The notes below the pieces were generated by a model that saw only the letters and a program-made list of their open reading frames with translations, was not told where the DNA came from and ran no database searches. From contig CM042688.1 of the NCBI GenBank assembly GCA_023614405.1, forward strand, positions 68,496,253 to 68,560,252: a stretch of DNA of 64,000 bases, given 5' to 3'. This document shows positions 48,192 to 57,981 of this stretch, piece by piece. Positions within the stretch are counted from its first letter, which is position 1; each line of letters begins with the position of its first letter. The DNA is from Avena insularis. Its lineage: Eukaryota > Streptophyta > Magnoliopsida > Poales > Poaceae. The position numbers and the translations under genes were made by a program.

Positions 48192-49700
48192 TGATACGTC
48201 CATTTTGCATCACTATTCTATATCATAATTAACTATTATTCATTGATATATTTCATATTAAGAGATGATACTTATGTTATTTCATCTACTTTTGCATGGT
48301 TGATGACTTTTGGAGGATGGACCACTGAAGCCAGGATCCTGACGGAAAAGGCACTATTTGGAGGCAAAATTCACGAAGATCAGAAAATCCCAGAAAATAT
48401 ATGAAAAATCCTATTTTTCCAGAATAGGAAGGAAGCCAGAAGGGGGGCGAAGATGGGCCCTAGGGGTCCCACACCACCCCTGGCATAGGCCACCCTAGGC
48501 TGCGCCACAAGGTGGTGTGGCCACCCTGGCCCACCTCTGGCTCTGCTCTTTGGCGTATATAATCCTCCCAAAACCCTAAGACTCGGGGAGCGACCATAGA
48601 AAGGTTCTGCCGCCTCTGCGGGGCGGAAACTACAGAGAGAAAAAGAGCTCTCCAGCAGGCAGAAATCTGTCGGGGAATTCCTTCTCGGAGAGGGGAGATC
48701 GTCGCCATCAACACTGTCATCGAACTGGACTTCATCGGGATCATCATCATCATCACCACCATCATCTCCACCAGCACCATCATCACCACTCCATACCGCT
48801 GTAATAATTGGGTTGAATCTTGCATAGTTCTTAGGGGAAACTTTCCTGGTGTTGATTACTTGTTGTAGTTGATGCTATTGAGTGGAACCATTGAATTATC
48901 GTTCATGTTCAGATTGTTACTTGTCATTATTTCATCTTTGACCTTGATCCATATGATGTCTTGTGAGTAGTCGTTTAGTTCTTGAGGACATGGGAGAAGT
49001 CATGTTGTTAGTAGTGGAATTGTGTTGAGAAAGATAAAATGGTTTGATATTTAAGTTGTGGTGTTATTCTTCTAGTGGTGTCATGTGAACGTCGACTACA
49101 TGATACTTCACCTTTAAGGGCCTAGGGGAATGCATTGTGTATTTGGCTACTAATCGCGGGGTTGCCGAAGTGACAGAAACCTGAACCCCCATTAGCAAAC
49201 CTTTGCACAAGGGAGTATAGGATCTCAAAGTTTAAGGCTGTGGTTAGGTTTTTATCTTAATTACTTTCTTATAGTTACGGATGCTTGCAAGGGGTATAAT
49301 CACAAGTATGTATTAGTCCTAGGAAGGGAAGTACATTAGCATAGGTTCACCCACACAACACTTATCAAACTAAAGAAGATTAATCAATTATATGAAGCGA
49401 AAGCACTTGACGATATTCCCATGTGTCCTCGGGAACGTTTGGTCATCTTAAGTAATACAATCGGCTTGTCCTTTGCTAAAGAAAGGATTGGGCCACTTGC
49501 TGCATTTATTATTATTGTCTTTTATTCACTCGCACTTTATTTATCTGCATTATCAAAAACCCCTAAAAATCCGTTTTGCTAAGTATTTACAGGGAATTCC
49601 TGATCCAAGCCACTCGTCAACACCTTCTACTCCTTGTTGGGTTCGACACTCTTACTTATCGAAAATACTGCGATACACCCCCTATACTTGTGGGTCATCA
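48192..49700 (+). repeat. B-1 3' LTR
   Basis: 1509 bp, TGATACGTCC to GGGTCATCA. Arms CCACACCACC (48469-48478) and GGTGGTGTGG (48511-48520) lie before TATATAAT (48556-48563). Confidence 0.94.
48556..48563 (+). promoter_or_regulatory. TATA box of B-1 3' LTR
   Basis: TATATAAT, 36 bp after the end of GGTGGTGTGG, followed by AAAACCCTAAG. Confidence 0.65.
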
Positions 49701-49787
49701 ACCGCGGTAACACGCCTATTGCAAAAGAGCTCGTGAACTAGTTTTCTAGGAAGTATGCAAGCCTGATGTACGCATCATGCATGCGCT
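49701..49787. other. 87-bp spacer between B-1 and C
   Basis: The only stretch not explained by a named element or its duplications. It starts ACCGC (likely duplication of B-1) and ends GCGCT (likely duplication of C). No ORF. It could be host DNA or part of an older repeat. Confidence 0.6.
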
Positions 49788-50693
49788 TGATGTCTACGCA
49801 CTTCTATTCTTGTAGACAGTTGTTGGGCCTCCAAGTGTAGAGGTTTGTAGAAAAGCAGCAAGTTTTCCCTTAAGTGGATCACCCAAGGTTTATCGAACTC
49901 AGGGAGGAAGTGGTCAAAGGTATTCCCTCTCAAGCAACCCTGCAATCAAGATACAAGAAGTCTCTTGTGTCCCCAACACACCCAATACACTTGTCAGGTG
50001 TATAGGTGCACTAGTTCGGCGAAGAGATAGTGAAATGCAAGTGGTATGGATAATTATAAGTGGTAACGATGATAGAATATAGCTTGATGGCGTGCAAAAG
50101 GCTAAAGGCAAACTGAAATAAAGATGGAAGCAAGCAAACATGTAACAGATCTAATTGCAAACGGTGTATCAATGCTAAGAAATAAGGCCTAGGGATCATA
50201 CTTTCACTAGTGAACACTCTCATATAAATACCTTCTCTTTATGATACTACTCTTAACTACTCTTCGGTTGGACACTCTAATCGATGGTAGCGCTATAACA
50301 ACACACCTCAAAGTAAGCTTTTCCCATCTAGATAACCCCACACTGTCACCTTGAGCTCTAGATGGTTCCAACAAACACCACAATTTCATAAAGACATCCA
50401 ACTCCAAATATAACTCATAATAAGTATTTGTAATCACTAGCCTAAGTGCCACCATGGTGTGCATGCTGTCACTTTCACACACATGGGGAGAGCAGAGATC
50501 TATTAAAGCACTTGAGTAGCAAGGTAGATCTACTTGATTACAAAGCTCATGATCACAATATGATCATGCATAGAGAGAGAGATGAACACATAGCTACCGG
50601 TAGAGCCCTTAGCCTCGAGAGAGAACTACTCACTCCTCATCATGGGAATCAGCAATGGTGATGGAGATGGCGGTGGAGATCGATGGAGATGGC
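49788..50693 (-). repeat. C 3' LTR, outer part (U5 side)
   Basis: Matches 61678-62583 of the C 5' LTR nearly base for base. It ends in a GGAGAT-rich stretch whose last five bases ATGGC (50689-50693) are the left duplication of A-3. Confidence 0.93.
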
Positions 50694-52295
50694 TGATACA
50701 TTGCAAATGTATCTATAATTTTTGATGTTCCTTGCTTGGTTTTATCCACTTTCTTGTCTTTTGTTCCAACTTTGGAGTACTTTTCATATGATTTCTTGGA
50801 CTAACCTATTAACAAGAGCCACAGTGCCAGCTGCCCTTTTTCTGCTGTTTTTGGTTCCAGGAAAGTCAGAAAATGAATATTCTCGGAATTGGACGGGACA
50901 AAAGCCAAAGTGCCTATTTTTCCGGAAGGGATCAAGTGCCAGAATGCGAGACGCAGAAGGGCCAGGGGCTGGCCACACCACCTGGCCGCGCGGCTAGGCT
51001 GGGCCCGCACCAGGGGGTGGTGTGGTGGCTCCCGGCACCCCCTCGGCCTCACCTTCCGCCTATAAGTTGCCCTCGGGATGAAAACCCTAAGTAACCGATC
51101 AAAAATCCACGAAAGAGTCTGTAGCCGCCGTCATCTCCATCCCTAGATCGGGAGGGATCTGAAGCTCTTCCCGGCACCCTGCCGGAGAGGGGAATTCAAC
51201 CTGGAGGCCTTCTTCATCACCATGCAAGCCTCCGGTGTGATGCGTGAGTAGTTCATCCTTGGACTACGGATCCATGTAGTAGCTAGATGGCTGGTTTCTC
51301 CTCCTTTGTGCTTTCATGTTTAGATCTTGTGAGCTCCGTTGATGATCAAGATCATCTATTTGTAATTCATACATGTTGTGTTTGCGGGGATCCGATGGAT
51401 ATTGAGATGCTATTTCAGATTGATTATTGATTCTACCATGTCTTTGTTATTTGAGATCTTGCATGCTTTCCGTTGTTAGTAGCTATCTTGGCCCAGTAGA
51501 TGCTAGCAACTCCAAGAGTTAGTATTTATGCTCGATAGTGGGTTCATGCCTCTGGTAATATGGGGAAGTGACAGAAATCTCTAAGGTACTAGATGTGTTG
51601 TTGCTACTAGGGAGAAAACAACAATCCTTTGTTCATAGAACAATCGTATTGTTTACTTTACACGCAGTTCGTAAAGCAATAATCTGTTGCTTGCAACTTA
51701 ATACTGGATGGGGTTCGGATGATAACCTGAAGGTGGATTATTAGTCATAGATGCAGTTGCATGGCGGTCTATGTATTATGTTGTAATTCCCAATCAAGTC
51801 TCAGAGGAGTCAAGATGATTAGTATATGCATGTATTGCTTTCTCGGTGTTTGTAAATTGCCCCGCTGTGATTTGTTCACCCAGCATGTTATCTATCTAAG
51901 GAGAGCCAACTCTAGTGAACTATGGATCCCGGTCCTTTTACTTTACATACAATCTACAATCTTTTACTGCTTTGTGTTTACTTTCTGCAAACTTTTACTT
52001 CTTTCCATTCGATACATTTAATCCTTTGTTTTCCGCAAAACACGGTGAGATTGACAACCTCATCGCAAGTTGGGGACAAAGTTCTGTGGTTGTGTTGTGC
52101 AGGTCTCCACATTGCTACTAGCACCGGTAGTGCGCCCTGCCAAAGCTCAGCTAGTAACACCTTTGGGGTGTTTCCTTGCTCCTACTGGTTCGATTAAACC
52201 TTGGTTTCATAACTGAGGGAAAACTTGCTATTATATTCATCGTACCTTCCTCTTGGGGTTCCCAACGAGCTCTACGTCGAAAGTCGAGCGCATCA
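50694..52295 (+). repeat. A-3 5' LTR
   Basis: TGATACATTG to GAGCGCATCA. Perfect arms CCACACCACC (50973-50982) and GGTGGTGTGG (51016-51025); TATAAG at 51061-51066. Confidence 0.94.
51061..51066 (+). promoter_or_regulatory. TATA box of A-3 5' LTR
   Basis: TATAAG, 36 bp after GGTGGTGTGG, followed by AAAACCCTAAG. Confidence 0.6.
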
Positions 52296-52303
52296 AGATT
52301 TTT

Positions 52304-52321
52304 TGGCACCGTTGCCGGGGA
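52304..52321 (+). other. Primer binding site of A-3, tRNA-Asp type
   Basis: TGGCACCGTTGCCGGGGA, one change from the perfect tRNA-Asp complement, 8 bp after the LTR end. Confidence 0.88.
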
Positions 52322-52523
52322 GTCAAGGACATCTTCACAAGGGGAGTCCCTCATAACCAATCTCTTTACTTTGTTGTTTTTGTTTTGCTTAGTTTCTTTT
52401 TGCTTTGTTTGCTTGTTTTGTTCTTCAAAAACACAAAAAAATTAGTTTTACTAGTTTGCTTTCTTTATCAAAAACACAAAAAAATTAAGTCTCCTTTAGT
52501 TGTCACCTCTTCCTTAGCTCACC

Positions 52524-53147
52524 ATGTTGATCCCTACATTCACCCTAAAAGACCTTCCAATTGGTAGTAGTTCTATAGTTGGAAAAGATAACATTGAAGA
52601 ATTCTTTAATCATGTTAGTAAGCATGAAGATACTGAGGATAGATCCCTTGTAGAACTTGCTCCAAACTATGAGATTGCTGCAGCTTCTTTAATCCACATG
52701 TTAGAATCTAGGTTTGTTAACCTCAACCCCTTAATGCAAGTAATGTTTCTTAAGCTTAAAGAAATTGAAGACCCTGAAAAGAGGGATTTTATTCTAGAAA
52801 CTTTGTTTAAGGAGTTCTATGATGTTGCCAAAGAAGCTAGAAAAGTTTTTGAATGTTTCAATATGCTAGGATCATGTGTAGATGTGGTTGGTATACGATA
52901 AAAGATGAACAAAACCGAACCTAATGGGGAGGAACCTAAGATACCAATACCCTTCAAACTAGTAGCAATACATGATGCCATAGAAAAGAATCTTGATTGG
53001 ATTGTTCCTGCAAACCCTTTTGATGAGAATAGTGAACCTAAGAGCATTGAGAGAGGATCCTCTAGAATTTACTTGGATGATATACCTTGCCTTGTTGAAA
53101 ATATTTCTGGTATTGATCTTAATGCTTCTTCATTTGAGAACACTTGA
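52524..53147 (+). pseudogene. A-3 single ORF, 207 codons with one in-frame stop, unknown protein
   Basis: ATG at 52524. The first 125 codons (MLIPTFTLKDLPIG, NIEEFFNHVSKHEDTEDRSL, IHMLESRFVNLNPLMQVMFL, EARKVFECFNMLGSC) end at TAA 52899-52901. The same frame resumes at once (KMNKTEPNGEEPKIPIPFKL, HDAIEKNLDWIVPANPFDEN, RIYLDDIPCLVENISGIDLN) to TGA at 53145-53147. So one nonsense codon splits an otherwise open 207-codon frame. It looks soluble and mostly helical. I see no gag, protease or zinc motif and no C-terminal module like that in A-1. It is the only ORF of a complete element. Confidence 0.6.
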
Positions 53148-55912
53148 TTCTTTCTTTGCTTCTTATGCCTAACTTAAAGGCGTTAAAGAAAAGTACTTGT
53201 TGGGAGATAACCCAAGAGTTTTAGATGAGTCTTGGAAGTTATTACCTCTGTAATAACCTCTCCTTATCCTTTTTATTTTCTTTTTTGTGCCAAGAGTAAC
53301 CTCTAATGAGAGTGAAGTAATGATTGGGAAAGTTGCTGTCCCGAAACAGATTTTTGTGCTTCACCGTAAAACTTCCTGAGAGAGCTCTGTATGTCGTATT
53401 GAGCTGTAATTTTTTGTGCTTCTGTCCCAGGTTGTTATATAACTTTAGTTAGTTCAACACTTTTTGATTTGAGCAACAGAAGGTCTTCGAAAAAATTCGT
53501 CTTTACCTACTGGTCTGTTTTGACAGATTTCTGCCATTTTTCTGCATTTGCTTCTTGTTAGTTCCTTCTTGCGTTCTTTTGGGGAATTGAGCTTTTTGAG
53601 GGAAGTGCTACAGTAGCTAGTGTTCTAATTGAAGTTTATTTGGTGTTAGAACTGAACCTTGAGACTTATTTATCTTAAGTGCACTAATGTTGCTAATGAG
53701 ATTGTGTGAAGTTTTGTATGAAGGAAAAATTTCAGGTGTATGCAAGGAACGAGTAATGAGATAAAGGATGGACTAAAGCTCAAGATTGGGGATTCCACGC
53801 GTGTCACCCCAAGAAATATCCAAGAAGTACAAGCGTCAAAGCTTGGGGATGCCCAAGGCATCCCCCTTCTTCATCAATAAAAATTCCAGGTTTCTTCCAA
53901 ACGCTCTATTTTTATTGTTTCATGCACAGTTGTGTTTTTCTTGGAGCGTCTTCTTTTTTGTTTTTGTTTTGGTTTTTAGTTTGCTTGGTTTTCTTAGTTT
54001 TCTGAATAAGTTGGTTGGACCCCCTCTTTCACACTTTGGTTTGCGAATAGTTTGGTTCGGTTTGGAAAAGAGTAGGAAAGTTCATACTTATGTGGTAAAA
54101 AGAGCTCGTTTTTGACTGTGGCCTATGCTTTGTCATGCCATGCTTGATATTGTTTTGGATTTATGCTTAGTATTCTTTGCTATAGCAAGACTTGTTATAA
54201 ACAATTGAGATTTCTTAATATGCCTTGGATGAATCATGCGTTGTTTTAGCATATTAAAGCATAGTATAGTGGTATTCTCCTTTGATGCTTTATTTGGGTT
54301 GACTTGGCACATGCTCACACCATGTTATGACTATCTCAAGTCACCATAGCCTTTATGATCCTTTAGTTTTCAACTTGTAGTATCACTTTATGCTTTGATC
54401 AATGATGTTTTGTCGCTCTGCATGATTATGGCCATTATAGCTCTCTTAGTTTGTCGCTCCCAGTCTTTTGCTAGCCTCCACAACCAAGTATGAGTTCCAC
54501 TCATGCATCCAACTCCCTAAACCAAGTTATTCCAAAGAGTACACCATGCCTACCTACTAGCTTATGCTATTCCAAGTATATTCATACTTTTGTTTACCTT
54601 CCTCTTGTTATGAGAAAACTAGCGATTAAAGCTCTCACGAAATTGATGGCACACCTTACTTTACTTGCCTTTAATAAACTTGAACCATTGTGTCTTCTAT
54701 GTTGTATATGCTTGCACTTATTTGTTGGGAATTAGCAGAACCATGCTTTCATGGGGAACTCTTTCAACATTGCACTTGGTACTTGTACCTAGTTGATATT
54801 ATGCTCTTTTGTATATGGATGTCATCGGTGTGAAATGAAAGGGGAGCTTGTAAGTCCATGGAGTTATGTATATGTGTTAGAGAAACGCCTGGGCCGCTGG
54901 TCTAATCCATGCTGACATGGTGGAAACCTGCAGCGTAACCATAATGAGCTGTCTATGAAGCATTCTTCTTATAAAAAAAGAGTCCTATATTGAAAAAAAA
55001 AGAGATACTATGAAAAGAGGAAAGAGAGAAAAAAGCACCATATTCCCATGGTAAATAAGAAGAATGTTGAGATGCTCGTTGTCTTCTTGCCTTGTCATTT
55101 TGATATGGGGATTCTTCCGTATCATCGGGCAAGGGGTACCCCGTTGGCGGTTCTCAATGATACACATGTACTTACGATGACAAGAACTTACTGGTGACTA
55201 GACTTGAGTAGCATCAGGAGTGGCCCTCGTATACAAGGGACATGTGATTTCTGACTTATACTTCGTCAAGCATGTACACCATAGTTTGTTCACTTTAACC
55301 TTAATCACTTCAAGATGCTTATGATAGGGGCAATGCGAGCTGAAAGCTATTAAGTACCATAATTTTTGGAAGCTCTTTATGAGACTTGAATCCCTACTTC
55401 CTTTTACAAAAGGCCTTTCTTCCACCATTATATTGAGTCTCCACCTTCTATCTTTATGCACCTACTTTGAGAGCATAGTGGCCATTCTTAGTTCTATGTG
55501 CATTGTCCCAAGACTAGTTGATTGATGCATAACTTGATATTGCCTGTTTGAAACTATTGTATCTAGCCACTCTTATGAACTTTGAAGGTGTCCTATGCAT
55601 TTATATTTGCTACTCTATTGAGGGACAAGCTGAATACTTTTATGCTATGTTTTCTTTATGTGAAACAAACAAACGTCTTGCAAAGCATGTTATTCATGAA
55701 TCTTTTGTTTGTGCCTTTTCATGTTGCATCATAGTTTCTTTGCTTATTGCTAGAACTTTGTCTTTCATGTTATGATTGAAGTACTATGATCCCAGCCTTG
55801 AATGTTTTGCAAATAATTTGATCAAGTCTTTGATAGTGCATGTCACCTCAAAAATTATTTCTTTTTATCACTTACCTACTCGAGGACGAGCAAGAGTTAA
55901 GCTTGGGGATGT
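53148..55912 (+). other. A-3 3' internal region: shared block, hairpin, polypurine tract
   Basis: No ORF. The shared block runs about 53200-53640. A perfect hairpin lies at 53845-53865 and AAGCTTGGGGATG stands at 53839-53851. The polypurine tract AAGCTTGGGGATGT precedes the LTR at 55913. The rest is collinear with A-1 and C. Confidence 0.85.
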
Positions 55913-57464
55913 TGATACATTGCAAATGTATCTATAATTTTTTATGTTCCATGCTTGGTTTTATCCACTTTCTTGTGTTTTGTTCCAACTTTGGAGTACT
56001 TTTCATATGATTTCTTGGACTAACCTATTACCAAGAGCCACGATGTCACCGCCTGTTTTCTCATTGTTTTTGGTTCCAGGAAAGTCGAAAATGAATATTC
56101 TCGAATTGACGGGACAAAACCAAAGTGCCTATTTTTCCTAAGGGATCAAGTGCCGAATATGAGACGAAGAAGGGTGGGGACCACACACCTGGCCAGGCTG
56201 GGCCCACGCCAGGGGGTGGTGTTGTGGCTCCCGGCACCCCCTCAGCCTCTCCTTCCGCTTATAAGTTGCCCTCGGGACGAAAACCCTAAGTACCCGATCA
56301 AAAATCCATGAAAGAGTCCAGAGTCGCTGTCATCTCCATCCCTAGATCGGGAGGGATCTGAAGCTCTTCTGCACCACGGGAGAGGGAATTCACCACGAGG
56401 CCTTCTTCATCACCATGCAAGCCTCCGTGTGATGCGTGAGTAGTTCATCCTTGGACTACGGATCCATGTAGTAGCTAGATGGCTGGTTTCTCCTCCTTTG
56501 TGCTTTCATGTTTAGATCTTGTGAGTCTGCTCATGATCAAGATCATCTATTTGTAATTCATACATGTTGTGTTTATGGGATCGATGGATATTGAGATGCT
56601 ATTTCAGATTGATTATTGATTCTAGCATGTCTTTGTTATTTGAGATCTTGCATGCTTTCCGTTGTTAGTAGCTATCTTGGCCAAGTAGATGCTAGCAACT
56701 CCAAGAGTTAGTATTTATGCTCGATAGTGGGTTCATGCCTCTGGTAATCTGGGGAAGTGACAGAAATCTCTAAGGTACTAGATGTGCTGTTGCTACTAGG
56801 GAGAAAATAACAATCCTTTTTTCATAGAATAGTCGTATTGTTTACTTTACACGTAGTTCGTAAAGCAATAATCTGTTGCTTGCAACTTAATACTGGAGGG
56901 GGTTCGGATGATAACCTGAAGGTGGATTATTAGTCATAGATGTAGTTGGATGGCGGTCTATGTATTATGTTGTAATGCCCAATCAAGTCTCAGAGGAGTC
57001 AAGATGATTAGTATATGCATGTATTGCTTTCTCGGTGTTTGTCAATTGCCCTGCTGTAATTCGTTCACCCAACATGTTATCTATCTAAGGAGAGCCACCT
57101 CTAGTGAACTATGGATCCTGGTCCTTTTACTTTACATACAATCTACAATCTTTTACTGCTTTGTGTTTACTTTCTGCAAACTTTTACTTCTTTCCATTCG
57201 ATACGTGTTGTGTAGGTCTCCATTCGATACGTGTTGTGTAGGTCTCCACGTTCTGTGGTTGTGTTGTGTAGGTCTCCACGTTGCTACTAGCACCGGTAGT
57301 GTGCCCTGCCAAAGCTCAGCTAGTAACACCTTTGGGGTGTTTCCTTGCTCCTACTGGTTCGATTAAACCTTGGTTTCATAACTGAGGAAAAACTTGCTGC
57401 TATATTCATCGTACCTTCCTCTTGGGGTTCCCAACGAGCTCTACATCGAAATTCGAGCGCATCA
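55913..57464 (+). repeat. A-3 3' LTR, error-rich and locally rearranged
   Basis: Same ends as the 5' LTR but with many small losses at CAG, CTG and CGG (56040-56580). At 57196-57282 a unit containing TGTTGTGTAGGTCTCCA is repeated three times in place of about 100 bp present in the 5' LTR. TATAAG at 56260-56265 keeps the 36-bp spacing. Confidence 0.9.
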
Positions 57465-57981
57465 ATGGCTCCGGGGGCACTTCCCCGTCCCGGCAGGGTG
57501 TTGGAATAGAGACTTTCTGTCCCCCGAATCTCCCCTTCGGTGGAGGCGGTGCTGTGGAACTTTTCGTGGATTTCTGATTAATGTTTTAGGGTTTTGGTAT
57601 CGGGAAGCTCTTATAGGCGAGAGGGGAGACCGAGGGGGTGCCAGGGGGGCCCACACCATGCCCTGGCGTGGCCTGGGGTGACCCGCACCTGGGGGTGTGT
57701 GGCCAGGCCCTAGCCCTCCCCCGTCTCGTATTCTGGCTCTGTGAGTCTTCCGGTAAAATAGGAACTTTGGCTTTTGTCCCGTCCAATTCTGAGAATATTC
57801 ATTTTCTGACTCTCCTGGAACCAAAAACAGCAGAAAACAGGCAGCTCGCACTGTGGCTCTTGTTAATAGGTTAGTCCAAGAAATCATATGAAAAGTACTC
57901 CAAAGTTGGAACAAAACACAAGAAAGTAGATAAAACCAAGCATGGAACATAAAAAATTATAGATACATTTGCAATGTATCA
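57465..57981 (-). repeat. C 3' LTR, inner part (U3 side)
   Basis: Begins with the second ATGGC (57465-57469) and continues TCCGGGGGCACTTCCCCGTC as in the C 5' LTR. From about 57750 to 57981 it is almost identical to the family A LTR start. TATAAG rc at 57610-57615 lies 36 bp from CCACACCA at 57651. Confidence 0.9.

Larger units (their letters stand above)
6987..49700 (+). mobile_element. LTR retrotransposon B-1 (family B), host of the nest
   Basis: Plus-strand element split by later insertions. Segments: 5' LTR 6987-8218 (its start is displaced by A-1 and lies outside the window), internal 8219-11823, then A-2, internal 41805-42738, then Harbinger, internal 47734-48191, and 3' LTR 48192-49700. 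Removing A-2 (duplication CTACC) and Harbinger (duplication TTA) restores a sequence collinear with B-3. The element encodes a gag-like ORF and a second coiled-coil ORF but no protease, reverse transcriptase or integrase. The first five bases after the element are ACCGC; the partner copy of that duplication is outside the window. Confidence 0.88.
50694..57464 (+). mobile_element. LTR retrotransposon A-3 (family A, non-autonomous), complete
   Basis: 6771 bp, flanked by ATGGC (50689-50693, 57465-57469). Joining the flanks restores the C LTR sequence seen at 62570-62590. 5' LTR 50694-52295 (1602 bp), primer site 52304-52321, one ORF 52524-53147, shared block, hairpin, polypurine tract, 3' LTR 55913-57464 (1552 bp). 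Its ORF differs from those of A-1 and A-2. Confidence 0.94.
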
